Below, one piece after another: positions 1 to 11,073 of a stretch of DNA of 64,000 nt. Made by a program: the position numbers and the translations under genes. Position 1 is the first letter of the stretch, and the number at the start of each line of letters is the position of its first letter. A model generated the notes under the pieces. That model worked only from the letters and a program-made list of their open reading frames with translations. It did no database searches and had not been told where the DNA came from. Where the stretch lies: assembly GCA_037176725.1 (NCBI GenBank), contig JAZBRS010000020.1:94258501-94322500 (forward strand), read 5' to 3'. The DNA is from Posidonia oceanica (Eukaryota; Streptophyta; Magnoliopsida; Alismatales; Posidoniaceae).

Positions 1-1150
1 TTCAGCACCAGATCACCAATTTTAAATTTATGTTCGATTACTTTCTTTTGGTAAGCCTTGGTTAACCTTTGTTGGTAGACACGCGTATGCTCGGTGGTTG
101 CCAGCCGTTTCTCATCAAGGAGTTCTAAATGAAGGAGTATGGCTTGCCTCTTTTCTTTAGCAGACATTCTCCTGTCAATTTTAACTCTTAACGAGGGGAT
201 CAGGATCTCGTATGGGACTACTGCTTCCATTCAAAAAGCTAAAGCATAGGGGGTTTGACCCATTGCCGTCCTTATGGTGGTGCGGTATGCCCATAACGCA
301 TTAACAAGCTTATCTGACCAATCCGATCCCTTAGCGTCTTCTACCGTCTTTTTAATGATTTTGATTAAGGTCTTATTAGTAGCTTCTACTTGGCCATTCC
401 CTTGTGGGAAATACGGGGAAGAGTGATGTAGAGTGATACCGAATTTTTAGCATAGCCGTTTGAACTCCTCTGAGATGAAGATCGGTCCGTTGTCTTCTAC
501 TAAGGCTTTAGGCACCCCGAACCTTGCGTTGATATTTCGCTGTACGAATCGACATAGGGTTGTGGCCTTGATGTTCGCGAATGCCTCTGTTTCTACCCAT
601 TTGGTGAAGTATTCTGTCGCCGTGAGGATGAAGGTATTGCCCTTTCCTTGATGGATGGGTCCCACCACATCGAAGGCCCACATAGAGAAAGGCCATGGCA
701 TTGATAAAGCATGAAGCGCTGAAGCTGGAGCATGAATCTTGTTGGCATGTAGCTGGTAGCTCTTGCACCACTTGACTTTACTTGCACAGTCAGCTTCCAT
801 GGTAAGCTAGTAATACCCCCTTTTGATTATCATTTTGGCCATGAACTGGGAGTTGATGTGGCCCTCGCAGACTCCTTCATGTGTTTCTTTGAGAATTTCA
901 GCTGATTCAGATGCGTCCACACATCGGAGTTCAATCCCAAGGGTGTTCTTCGGAAGAGTGTGTTGGCTCTGATGTAGTACTTTGTAGCCATCCTCCTCAG
1001 TGCTTCTCTGTCCTTAAGAGTTGCATAGGTCGGGAAGGTGCGATCTTTTACATAATTTTGTATGTCATAGTACCACAGATTACCATCATTGCTTACTTCT
1101 CTTGCTCCTTGATAACAAAGCTCTGTGCGCATTACGCTTTCCTGGTTTAG
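1..1150 (-). pseudogene. Integrase region of element L (decayed, C-terminus missing)
   Basis: The integrase joins the cDNA copy to the host chromosome. The zinc-binding H2C2 region can be read between about 1130 and 780, spread over two frames, followed by the catalytic core. The first acidic residue lies in WAFDVVGP and the second in VEDNGP (both between 447 and 800), and the third in GQVEATNK near 400. A frameshift near 895 splits the zinc region. Further stops occur near 811 (TAG in place of Trp), at 447 (TAA) and near 227 (TGA). The start of the C-terminal part runs off the left edge. Assignment to Ty3/gypsy integrase is secure; activity is not possible. Confidence 0.87.
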
Positions 1151-1221
1151 TTCCACCCTGAATTCTTGAACCCATTCTGCAGCAGACCCCACTGTTGGTG
1201 CGCTGATTTTTCGCACCGTGA

Positions 1222-1717
1222 TGGATTGCTCGTTTGTCTCTGAACTGAAGGGGAATGAGGATGCCAATGAGGCCAATGAATCAGCCAGGATGTTGTTGCT
1301 TCTAAGTGCATGCACATATATTACTCTATCAAACTTCTTCAATAAAGCTCTAGCTAGATTGCGGTATGCCTGCAGCTTTAGTGAGAGGGTCTTGTATTTG
1401 TTGAGGACTTGTCGTATGATAAGCTGTGAGTCCCCAATTACTTTTAGCCTCCTTGCCCCTAGATCAAGAGCCATTCGGAGCCCTAGGATGAGTGCCTCAT
1501 ATTCTGCGATATTATTGCTTACCGGGAAGAGTAGCTGGGCTGCAGCGGGGAGAACAACACCCTCTGGAGTGAGGAGTGTTGCCCCTATTCCGGCACCCTG
1601 TGAGTTAAGTGCTCCATCGAAATGGAGGGTCCATTCTCTGATAAGTGGCATGACACTACTGATCGCCAGTATTTCCTTGTCTGGAAAGTCTGTTGATACT
1701 GGCTGATATTCTAACAC
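1222..1717 (-). pseudogene. Archaeal-type RNase H (aRNH) of element L
   Basis: This second RNase H lies between the usual RNase H and integrase, the arrangement known for Tat-lineage elements (dual RNase H). The acidic catalytic set is visible: Asp in FDGA (near 1618), Glu in AEYE, Asp in GDSQ and Asp in LADSLA. The segment from 1717 down to 830 is open and runs on into the integrase zinc region, so this is one of the least damaged parts of L. It would degrade the RNA strand of the RNA:DNA hybrid during reverse transcription. It is a pseudogene only because the rest of the polyprotein is broken. Confidence 0.85.
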
Positions 1718-1739
1718 AGGTAGCCCGACGAGTTGATCT

Positions 1740-2320
1740 GCGATAGCTTGCCCCCTTAACTACCTCCTAGGTGATGAACTGTAGGTCGAACTCAATGAGG
1801 AGCATTTGCCATCGTGCTAGCCTTCCGGACAATGCAGGTTTCTCGAACATATACTTGATAGGGTCCATCTTGGCTAAGTAACAGACTTTGTGTGCCAGAA
1901 AGTAGTGTCTGAGCTTCTATGAGGCCCATACTAAGGCTAGGCACTGTCTCTCGATTTGGGAGTACTTTCTCTTGTACTCAATGAATGTTCTGCTGAGGTA
2001 ATAAACCGCTTTCTCCTTCCTTCCAGTTTCATCGTGTTGTGCCAGGACGACACCCACCGAGTTATCAGTGACGGCCAAGTAGAGTAGCAATGGCCTCTCG
2101 GGGACCGGAGCAGTCAAAACTGGAGGATTGAGGAGGTAGAGCTTTAGATCATCGAAAGCCTTTCGACAGGTATGATCCCACTTGAATTCCGTGTCGCCTT
2201 TTAAAAGCTCATAGAATGGTCTACTCTTTTCCGCATGTTGGGAGATGAATCTTCAAATAAACTGTAGCCTCCCTATGAGTCCTCTGAGCTCCTTGATATT
2301 CTTCGATGGTGGCATGGCTG
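1740..2320 (-). pseudogene. Ty3/gypsy RNase H of element L
   Basis: Minus-strand codons from 2117 to 1917 give the first RNase H domain (LLLYLAVTDNSVG, then AVYYLSRTF). They are followed after a TAG at 1917 by the HYFLAHKV and ARWQMLL segments. A second TAG, in FIT*EVV, and a one-base frameshift precede the join to the aRNH frame near 1717. A TGA near 2255 and a frameshift near 2340 separate it from RT. In Tat elements this first RNase H is usually the degenerate, connection-like one, which fits here. Domain identity is firm; exact borders are approximate. Confidence 0.8.
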
Positions 2321-3577
2321 TTATAGCTTTAGCTTTGGTGGGATCCATTCTATGCCCCTTTTGCTTACTATGAAGCCGAGTAGCTTTCCGGCAGTGACCC
2401 CGAAGACACACTTCATGGGGTTCATCTTGAGGTTGTACTGGTCTGCTCTCCGGAGTACTCTTTCTAATGCTTCAAAGTGCCCTTCTCTTGTTTTTGATTT
2501 TACTAACAAGTCATCCACATAGCACTCCATGCAATCATGTATCATGTCGTGAAAGATCGACATCATTGCCCTCTAATAGGTGGCTCCAGTGTTCTTTAGT
2601 CCGAACGGCATGACTACATAGCAATAGGTCCCCCATGGAGTGGTAAACGAGATCTTCTCCTGATCTTCTTCTGCGAGTTTGATCTGGTTGTATCCAGCGA
2701 AACCGTCCATGAATGAGAGCGTCTCATGGCCTGCGGTGTTGTCTATGAGGATGTCTATATGTGGGAGAGGGAAATCATCTTTCGGGCATACTTCATTGAG
2801 GTTTCTGTAATCAATGCACAGGTGCACTTTACCATCTTTCTTCATTACTGGAACTATGTTTGCGATTCACTCTGGATATACTACAACTCTGATGAACTTT
2901 GCTTTATGCAACTTGTCAATCTCTTCTTTAACTTTTAGAGCAAGGTATGGACATAGACGCCAGAGCTTCTGCTTCACTATCTTTGCACCTGGCTTGAGAG
3001 GGAGCCTGTGCTCCACCAGTAGTGATTCAAGCCTGGGCATTTCTTCGTAAGAGAAGGCCAGTACCTTCACATATCTTTTGAGTAGCTTCTCCATTCTGGC
3101 TTGTTCATCTGAGTTGAGGGCAGAGCTTATCCGAACTGGTCTTGGATCATCTTTAGAGCCTAGATTGATTTCTTCTATTTCTTCAACGGTAGCCTTGGTC
3201 TGCTCATCGTATCTCTTCATCATTTCTTCAAAGATGGCAGGGTCTACTGATTCTTCTTCATCTGGGTCTTCTTCTGTATCCACCAGCTCGAAGACTTCAT
3301 AGTTCCCAGTGCTCTTGCCGATGATGTTCGACACATCTTCGACTAGGAAGATGGCGTGCGACGTGGCTAGCTCTCGTGGTAACGCCATGGTATAATGACA
3401 TATTTTGACAATTTGGGTGATTAGCTCCTTCCTGTTTTGGCTTGCACGCTTAGCAGAGTGATTAGATACTTTTTGTGAGAACATGGTGGCAGTTAGGCCG
3501 TCTCTGCCATGCCCTTGGCTACCTTCCCCACTATTAACTAAACTAGGAAGTAAATTGTCGGAAAGTAAATTATGCAA
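2321..3577 (-). pseudogene. Reverse transcriptase of element L
   Basis: This is the polymerase that copies element RNA into DNA. Motifs in order on the minus strand are the N-terminal VKQKL and KEEIDKL region, VPVMKKDGK, CIDYRNLNE, DDFPLPHID, SFMDGFAGYNQI, TPWGTYCY, MPFGLKN.GATY, the catalytic YVDD at 2510-2521, and CVFGV.AGKLLGF. It is broken by a TGA at 2867 where Trp is normal (YPE*IANIVP) and by a TAG at 2573 where Gln is normal (GATY*RAM). A frameshift ends the frame near 2340. The acidic spacer before RT (3000-3300) is typical of the lineage. The YVDD itself is intact. Confidence 0.9.
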
Positions 3578-3689
3578 AAATAAAATGCAGGAATTGAAAG
3601 TGGGAAAGAATGGGAAAGAAATTTTTTACAAGAGTAAGGGGATTGCCCCTAGGTTTGCCTCTGCGGTGGAGGCGGTGCGCCATCGGGCA

Positions 3690-4307
3690 TTAGTCTATGG
3701 CCCCAGCCCCTTCTTGCTCAGAGGGGCAAGGCCGTAGGTTGCTAAAGAGACAGGTGAGTACACAGACAGGGTTGGAGTCCTCTGTTTCGGTGTCTTCAAT
3801 GGGAATTCCAGAGGAGTCATTTGTTGAGACGTCCGAAGGCAGGGGAATTTCTGGAGAAGCGAGGAGAATGGCAGCAGGGACCTCTTTTATGCCAGAGGTT
3901 GGTGCTTCTTTCTCGGGACCCGTCAGAATGTCGAGGATGACGGGAACTTCTGGGCGGGGAGAAGAAGTCAGTGTTGTCTCGGGATCTGTTTGAGGGCCGA
4001 GGATGACGGTGTTGGAAGCTTTTTCAGAGTTGTGAGAAGAAGTTGTTGCTGTTGTTGAGTCTGCCAAGATGTTAGAAACTGTGTCTAACTCTTGTTTGTC
4101 ATGTTTTTGCAACCTGACTGATATGAAATGGTTCGCTAAAGACCATGCCAGAGGTTTGCTTGGATTTGGATGCCCAAGGTATCCTAGCCCTATACGGCTG
4201 CGTTCCTCAGGTGTTTCAAGCGCATCCTTCAATCCTTGCTCTTGACGGCCGAGTCCCTTCCCTGGGGTGTACCCTATTTTGAGAAGAATCTCCCATGGCC
4301 TTTTCAT
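3690..4307 (-). pseudogene. G-patch motif and linker between protease and RT, element L
   Basis: The N-terminal third of this open segment contains MKRPWEILLKIGYTPGKGLG followed by RQEQG and a second GLGYLG, the glycine pattern of a G-patch (GxxxGxGLGxxxxG). G-patches are known RNA-interacting motifs and occur after the protease in some retroviral polyproteins; here the segment also lies right after protease and before RT. The rest is a Ser/Thr/Pro-rich linker without recognisable fold. The segment is joined to protease 2 by a TAG at 4359 and to RT by an unresolved frame change near 3690-3577. Its role in the element is inferred only from position. Confidence 0.6.
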
Positions 4308-4358
4308 GTGGTCTGGGAAATCGTATTGATTCTTGTCAATACTCTGAGGGGTGAAGAT

Positions 4359-4934
4359 CTACGTTACATTATTTACAGCCTCGGCAGCAGAGTCCCTGAT
4401 TGATGGTGCTGGCGTGGTAGTTGGGACTGTCACTAAGTGGGCCTTTGCTTCTATTGGTTCATCTCCCAGTAATTTGATTATCTTCCCTTGGTGAGGGAAT
4501 TTCATGCATTGGTGGCGCGGGGAGGTGACTGCCTTGATTTCTTCAATCCATTGGCATCCCAAAATGAGTCGATACGAGATTGATGCATCAACTACTATTA
4601 GTTCAGTTTCTGTTTGAAGAGGGCCAATGGTGACTCTGACGGTGATTTTCCCCAAGGCTGTCTTCTTGTTGTTGTCATACCCTGATACAGTTAAGGCTAC
4701 TGGGCATAATTGAGACTTTGTTAGCCCAATCAACTGCAAGGTATCTAGAGAACACACATTCAGGGTTGCCCCTGTGTCTACAAGCACACCACAAAGTTTA
4801 TGATCACTTATTACAACTGTAACACTCAGGGGCAAGGTCCTCCTTTCAGGAGGAGCTAGCTCAGAGTTAGTGAAGAAGACCGTAGGTTCTATAAATACGG
4901 CAGCTGCAACGGCTGCCAGAGTTTCAGCGGGCAT
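4359..4934 (-). pseudogene. Protease domain 2 (DTG retropepsin) of element L
   Basis: This is an aspartic protease that would cut the Gag-Pol polyprotein. The region FFTNSELAPPERR leads into a beta-rich stretch and the active-site triplet Asp-Thr-Gly (LVDTGATLNVCSL, DTG at 4770-4778). The family's second hallmark, an ILG segment (RLILGCQWIEE), follows, as does SPRHQCMKF. The domain is complete and uninterrupted over 191 residues and ends at a TAG (4359-4361). It is the second of two homologous protease domains in L; the other lies upstream at 5285-6212. Confidence 0.85.
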
Positions 4935-5284
4935 GTCCTCCGATACCTAAGTTTTTTTCAGCACCTCCATCAGGATGTCTCGATGCTTTTCTGAGACTTT
5001 GATTAGCTCGTAGATGGAGATCTTCGCCTATGTCTTCTTGAGCTGTTCCAAGACATCAAATGTACCCTCCATTCTTCGGGGAATGTGAAACTCTTGGCGA
5101 GGCAAGGACATGACTTGCTCGGCATTAGGTGGAGGTGGTGTGACCTGGTTGGAGATTCGCCCTATTCTGGTGATGGGGGCTTGTTGAGCTTGATTGTGCC
5201 CTTCTCTAGCAGAGACATAGGCCTTCTGAGGAGAGACTGCCCTTGATTTACGGGCAGATGGAATGAATCCAGCTGTGGAGGTCT
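4935..5284 (-). other. Linker between the two protease domains of element L
   Basis: About 350 bases separate the end of protease 1 from protease 2. Minus-strand reading gives Pro/Arg-rich text and a short charged stretch (near 4960-5060) with several stops and no recognisable motif. It is too long to be a simple loop and shows no LTR ends, PBS or target duplication, so I see no sign that protease 2 arrived with a separate inserted element. Confidence 0.5.
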
Positions 5285-6212
5285 CTAAGTCTGAGTATAC
5301 CCTTGGATGGCTTGAATGTCCGTGAGCTGCTGAAATCCCTGAATGTTAGGGGCCTCATCATCCCAGTCATCTATCCAGCCACATGTGCCGTCTGGTGGTG
5401 AACATCCCATGTGAAATTCATTTAAATAGGGCCTCCAGATCATTGCCAGGTCCATCTCATGATCTGCTTTGTTGGTGATCACTTCCCCTTGAAACTTGAA
5501 TTTTAAGAGTTGATGTGTCGGGGATGCGACGGCACATATCTCCGCCAACCAGGATCTTCCCAGGATTAATGGTTCTGCCAATTCATGCTCCATCACCACC
5601 ACGTCGGTAATGCTGGTGAGGGGGCCAACCAATAGTGATTGCTAGCTGAACCATCCCTATCGCCTCGGTCTGACTGTTGTCAAAGCCCTTGCAGAAGAAT
5701 TTTTGCTTGGTGATTTCTTCTTCTTCGACGTCCAGCTAGTCAAGTGTATTTAGCGAGCATGCACTCTAACTAGCCCTTGTGTCTACAAGTATGCCGGGGA
5801 GGAGGTAACCATTAACGTCCACAGTGATAATCAAGGGATGGAGGCGTTCCACTGGAGCAGGTAATTCCGAGTCTGTGAAGACTATGTTCCTCCACTCGAA
5901 TCCGGTAATGATTTCTTGAGACAGTATAAAGGGATCTGCATCGTTGCTCAACTCATGTGGTTGCCCTTCTCCTGGGAGGAAGTTGAAGCATTTGAGGAGT
6001 GCTAGGTTATTCGCCTCATCTTCTCTGCATTGTGTTACTCCCATCGGGGATTCCCAATCTATGGACCCCTGTTCAGAGCATATTTCTAGCTCTTCTCTTT
6101 CTGCGATAGAGGAGACCGGCTCTAGATCCGACTCTAGCAGGTGTATGGTCACGGACTCAGCCTCTGGTGGACTGCCCTTTGCCTCTAGATATGCCATTGG
6201 ATGATTGGGCAA
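5285..6212 (-). pseudogene. Protease domain 1 (DTG changed to DTR) of element L
   Basis: This upstream protease-like domain starts with FTDSELPAPVERLHPL, clearly parallel to FTNSELAPPERRTLPL in protease 2. It reaches the active site as ILVDTRAS (5775-5783), where the Gly of DTG has become Arg through a single G-to-A change. After a TAG at 5766, a further TAG near 5740 and a one-base frameshift near 5630 it continues with MEHELAEPLILGRSWLAEI and SPTHQLLKF, matching the ILG-W and SP.HQ blocks of protease 2. The acidic N-terminal part (6060-6212) is a linker from gag. Homology to protease 2 is plain but the two copies are strongly diverged. Confidence 0.8.
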
Positions 6213-6218
6213 AGGATT

Positions 6219-8101
6219 CTAGTGTATTTGCAGCTTGTGCTGTCTTGTCCCGACCTCTTTTAGCCTGTCTCTGAGGGTTGACCACATTATTTCCCCTTTA
6301 TCATTCAGGTCATATATCTTATCCTTCAACACGAAGCATTTCTCGAGGGTATGTCCATTTTTTTGATGATATGCACAGTACTTGGACATGTTCGTGTTAG
6401 GAGCATTTGGCTTTGGCATTGGGAGCTGCAAGTCTCCACTTTCGACTAGCATCCTGAAGATGTCTGGGATTGCTTCTGGAAGTGGTGGGTAGCTCTGCCT
6501 TCTTTGCCCTCTGAGTGCCTGTGGTGGAGGAAGATTGTGATAGCTCTTCTGCCCCTGTGGCGGCGCTCTGTACTGATTGTTTGTCTGCCCCTGTTGGGCA
6601 TTCATAGGGAAATTGTGGCGCTAGGGTTGGAATTACGGAAGTGGCTGCCCCTATGGTTCTGCTTGTTGGAATTGAGGTTGCTGGAAATGTTGTCCCTTCC
6701 ATCTCCATTGATTCTGCTGAGTGGATAGCTGTGCCATGCTTCTGGTGACACCTTCTACTGTATGTCCTGCACTCTTCTTTCGGTTCTTTCCCTCAAACTC
6801 CAAGAATCGTAGCTCTTCTCTATTGCGCGTAACCTTCGCAGCCTGCTCATACAACTACGGATAGGTGTGGAAGTCACTTACCAACAGTCCAGCCCTGAGT
6901 GCTCTCGTGGTGTTTCTTGCTATGATCTCCACAGCTTGGCCTTCAGGTATATAGCACTCTGACCAAGCGGCCATATCCCTCCATCTGCTGGCGAAGGTGA
7001 TGAAGTCTTCACTGGGTCTCATCTTCTCAGCAGTGAGGTCGCCTGCAGTGGGTTTGTGTGGCACCTGATGATTGTATTGATTCAGGAATTTTTCTTCCAC
7101 TATCCTGAAATCTTGGAGATCGTAAGTTGTAAGGGTGTCAAACCACTTTAAGGCTTCTCCCTCAAGCGTCTTGAAGAAGAGATATGCAATGAGCCCAACG
7201 TCATAACAGTATGGCAGAGTATCCATGGTGAAGGCAGCTAGGTGATTCTTGGGACCCTCGGTTCTATTATACCTCCTCATTTTCGACATTTTAAACCCTA
7301 GGGGAAGGGTGAAGTGTGGGAACTTGGAGGTGTCATAGCTGATTGGTGCTTTTGATGTGACTCCAATCTCTACCAGCGCTTCAGCGATCATCCTTTTGAG
7401 GTCCGCCCCTGGTGCGACATGTTGCCCCTGGCTCGAGTGCCCGTGTGTCTGTTGGAACAGTGGTAGTGATGGGTTATGTTGTGGGGGAAAGAATGATGAT
7501 TGGGGTTGAGTATGGTAGTATTGTGTGTTGACAGGAGGTTGTTGTGGATGGAAGAGCGATGATTGGGGTGGAGTAGGGTAGTATTGGGTGTTAACGGGAG
7601 GTTGTGATGAGTAGTGAGTTGTATATGGCGGGGTTGGATGGATGAAAGGGTAGGTGGGTGTTGCATGGTATTGTGGGAATGGACCTTGGGTAGGGAAGTT
7701 CATGGTAGGGTTTGGTATGGCATGCGTGTAGGTTGGTGTAGGGAATGAATTGTAGTGGTGGTTCGGACAGTAGTGTCCTTGGAGGTTTGATGTTTCTGGG
7801 TCTTTGTATGAGAGGTGTTGTTGAGCCAGGGATCGTCGGACCTCGTCGGCTTCTTCCTCTGTTGGGTAGGAAGTAGTTACGACGGGAGGCACAACGTGGG
7901 AAGTCGCTTCAGGATGTGTAAGTTCGGGCGGGACGTTTCATGTTTGGGAATGATCCGCCTCCCTTCCCTCTTCGTTTGCGTCAGTGTTGTAGTTGAAGGG
8001 GATGGTGACATGCGGGAACCTCCACCGGCCAGTTGCTCGTGGGAAACCAGGGGTTCCTGGCCCTTCTGCTTGTGAGGTTGAGGCATTAGGGAAGAACCCA
8101 T
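6219..8101 (-). pseudogene. gag of element L
   Basis: Gag forms the particle that packages element RNA. The likely start is the ATG at 8101. A frameshift near 7900 moves the frame into EEEADEVRRSL. Next come Pro/Gln/Tyr/His-rich imperfect repeats (7430-7740) and the capsid-like core with LPLGFKMSKM, YNRTEGP..HLAAF, LEGEALKWF, FLNQYN and the RPSEDFI..ASRWRDMA block (6855-7400). A TAG at 6855 and three stops near 6620-6653 interrupt it. The C-terminal zinc knuckle reads CAYHQKNGHTLEKC (about 6335-6400), a Cys-His-His-Cys form also seen in E2. The frame ends at TAG 6219. The domain family is secure. Confidence 0.87.
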
Positions 8102-9519
8102 TCAGACCTGTGCCCGTCTACTCCATGGAGGTAGAGACGGAAGACGTGCCAATGTGCTCCATTATAAGACTATTTTCTTTTTCCTTTTTTTTTCTCTTTT
8201 TTCTTTTTTTTTCTTTCTTCTTTCTTCTTTTTTCTCTTTTTCTTCTTTTTCTTTTTTTTCTTTTATATTCAAACTATTACAGAAGATTCACAAAGGAGAT
8301 TACAGACTCAAACACACTTAGTTGATGTGGACTCAAAAAGAAAAATAACAAAAAAAAAAGTTTGTGCCAATGCCCCTGCAACCAGTGGATAATAACAGTT
8401 AAAACCCTGCAATCAAAGCACTCTGAATCGTAATGTTTTCCCTATAGTTGCCTGTATATTAGGCAGCCAAACAAGTCACCGGTTGCACTGGCGACTGAGC
8501 GAGGTGCCTTCTGAACAGGCGGCTATGCCTCTGTTCTTCCAGCAAACCAAGTCTGTTTTGGATAGACCGCACAACAATCAGGGAAAAAGGAAATTCAAGT
8601 CTCAGATAGAGCGTTGATTTTACTTGTTCAAGTGTTTAATTAGTCAATTAATTAAACCTGCATGTTTCACAAGTAACTGGGATATTTGGCTTATAGGTAC
8701 CGCTCTTTGACCTTCTTCAGAGTCCACCAAGAGGGCCTAGATGGCGGGCTTGTCTCTCTAAAGAGGGACCCAGCACCTAGGATTTTGTTCTTAGGCTTGA
8801 CACTTAACAAACCACAAAGCGATAAATAAACATGAAATATTAAAGCATCAAGTATCTACTAAGGATTATTATTGACTCAGGGAGAAGAAGGAGTCGATAA
8901 TAACACCTTAGGACACCTCGAGATCTTGATCTAACTATTACAACCGTCACTGAATATGGGAGAGCGACTTGCACTGGCCCGGGTTCGCTCAGGTTAATCA
9001 TTCTAGCTAGAGGAAGATTTCCTCAAGGAACTTTAACTTTAACATAAATAAGATAGTTTCCACCTTAAGGGTGGACACATACAATCCTTGAAACCGTTAA
9101 AAAAACTAAAATACAATGGACAGGAATGATTTTTGATTGATTTTTTATGCGACTGCAGATCTAAAATACAACACAAATTACGGAAAAAAACTACTGATCT
9201 GCAGTAAAACGGACTCAGAATGGGTCGCCTGTAATGATGGTGCCCCTGTCAGTCATCTCAGAGAGATGCGACTAGAGCAGACGCTCTTTGAACAGGTGGC
9301 TCAATTCCAGAGTTTTCTGACCTTAGTAAAACGGACCCAGCTGTTGAAGCTATGGGTTTTACTAAAGTCAGAAATAATAAAAAACGATAAAAAGGTCTGG
9401 GTGTCGTGAAAACCTACACGCATGATTCCCCAAACCGAAAACTACACCTAGATCAATAACAATAAAGGAAAGAAGGAAAAGGGATCGCTTACCTAGCACG
9501 GAGGGTTGGCAAAAACCGA
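8102..9519 (-). other. 5' leader of element L
   Basis: This is untranslated sequence between the PBS and gag. It holds a pyrimidine-rich tract on the plus strand (8165-8262), which is a purine-rich run just upstream of gag in the element RNA. It also holds two similar blocks with GAACAGG(C/T)GGCT (near 8510 and 9292). No open frame with a recognisable product is present, so the extra ORF1 that some Ogre elements carry upstream of gag is not seen here. Confidence 0.55.
8165..8262. repeat. Pyrimidine-rich low-complexity tract
   Basis: About 100 bases consist almost only of T and C (runs of T broken by single C or CT) on the plus strand. It lies between the gag start and the leader of element L and is not tandem in a strict sense. 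Confidence 0.8.
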
Positions 9520-9537
9520 GTCCCATCGTGATCGCCA
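9520..9537 (-). other. Primer binding site of element L
   Basis: The minus strand reads TGGCGATCACGATGGGAC, five bases inside the LTR end (9543). The TGGCG start, complementary to a tRNA 3' end ...CGCCA, and the position next to the LTR mark it as the minus-strand primer site. It differs from the site of elements A-E2. I cannot name the tRNA with certainty. Confidence 0.65.
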
Positions 9538-9542
9538 GAAAC

Positions 9543-11073
9543 TGTGGATGTGGATTTGGGGGTGCTTGGAATGAAGGTGTCGGCACTTCCATGACGTCGA
9601 TAGCTTGATGTGATCGCCACTCGTCGATGGGCTGACAAGACGCCTTGGGGGAGATGATGAGAATGTGGGTACTCGAATCACTAGATCGACGGCAGGATGT
9701 CATCTAGCGGCTCCCTCGTGTCACGTAAGCATTATTCTTTTCCTTCAAAACAAAGTAAATAGATTCGGATTAGTTCGTGTAGTAAGCGGTAGTAGAAATA
9801 AACAGAAAAAGTAACGTAAACGAAAGAAACTAATACTAACTGGGGGTTATTCCCCGCATGCATATGCTATGGGTCCTATGCTAAGGAATGCAATATGAAT
9901 TGAAAAGTAGATTGGAAGAATACTCCCTTCACCCTCGTGCTGTATGTAGTAGAGTAGAAGTGGAGGCACGGTCGGAGCTCTGGCTTGGCTCAAGATCTCT
10001 AGGACCTAGGGTTTTTGGATTGAAAATGGAAGCTAGGATTCCTCTTTTGAAGATGGGGGGTAGAGTTTTTGGATTGAAAACTCTAGCTCTCTGAATGTAA
10101 AAGCTCAAAATCCTAAAAATCTAAAGGGAATTTCTCTCTCTTGAACTAACAAGGAGTGTTTTTCTCACAATTGGCCGGGGGGTTCAAACACTGACCCACG
10201 GGGTCTATTTATAGACTCCAGGGGTGTGGGTGGTTGACACATAGAAGTTTCTAGAAGAAAAGTGGCAGTTATTGTCAGTCGCCACATATGTAGGTGCCTA
10301 AGACAAGCAACCACTCAAGCACACGTGAGGAAAAACCGTAGAAATTCGGTTGATAGAGGCCACGATTGTTAGTCATTGGTGATGTTAGCGTCTATCGGTC
10401 AAGGGATCGTGGGAAAAAACCGTTGCAGTTCCATGACCGTTAGTCGCCGGTTACGTTGGCATCTATCGGAAGAGGGGATCGTGGGAAAAAACCGTTGCAA
10501 TTCCATGACTGTTAGTCGCCGGTTATGTTGACATCTAACAGTTGATGGGGTTGTAGGAAACAACCGTCAAAAATAACTGCAAGAGGCAGTTAAAGGAGCC
10601 CACGACAGTTACCCGCCTACTACGATGATGTCTAGGTTGGCCGCCTATTCAAAAGGCGTCTATCCATGTCGCCTGTTCAAAGGGCGTCTATCCATGTCGC
10701 CTCCCCAGTTGGCAACTAGCAAGCTCAGTTCATTCTTAGCTCTAGCTCTTAGGTTCTATCCAGAGAAAACATGATAGAAGGCCGGGAAACTTCAGATAGT
10801 CTATGAAATCATGAAGACATCTCCTCTATCTCAAATCTGCCACGAATCTGAGTAAAAATAAAAGACACTCGAGGTACTCGGACTTGTTGTGAGTCTGAGT
10901 GCGTCAGCTCTGCCACAGCCAACAACCTAAGTCAAGTAGGATCAAGCGATGCTTCGAAGAAATTACGGAAGATCTGGGAAATGTGTTATCAACACTTTAG
11001 ACATGTGATTTGGGGCACCTCAAGGTCCCTATCTTAAAAGAACTCTCAGAAATGCGAAAATGGGATATCTACA
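9543..11073 (-). repeat. 5' LTR of element L (1531 bp)
   Basis: The plus strand begins TGTGGATG and ends ATATCTACA, giving TG...CA ends. The PBS flanks it on the left and element A's gag on the right. It would hold the promoter of L. It contains a 72-base tandem array (10333-10570) and a short tandem copy of CGTCTATCCATGTCGCC (10650-10705). The 3' partner is outside the window, so age cannot be judged. Confidence 0.8.
10333..10570. repeat. 72-bp tandem repeat in the LTR of element L
   Basis: GATCGTGGGAAAAAACCGTTG starts units at 10405 and 10477, 72 bases apart, with a degenerate third unit near 10549 and a partial one before 10405. Each unit also carries TTAGTCGCCGGTTA and a CATCTA(T/A)C block. 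Confidence 0.8.

Larger units (their letters stand above)
1..11073 (-). mobile_element. Element L: 5' part of a Tat-lineage Ty3/gypsy retrotransposon
   Basis: Reading the minus strand from 11073 leftwards there is a 5' LTR, a primer binding site, a leader, then gag, two protease domains, a G-patch, RT, RNase H, archaeal-type RNase H and integrase; the 3' end and 3' LTR lie beyond base 1. The domain order and the extra RNase H after the usual one are known marks of the Tat lineage. Every coding domain is broken by stops or small frameshifts, so the copy is dead. Its right end cuts the gag of element A immediately after the codons for PPGG, which shows that L inserted into A. The five bases after the LTR (GCCAC, 11074-11078) are one side of the expected target duplication; the other side is outside the window. 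Confidence 0.9.
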
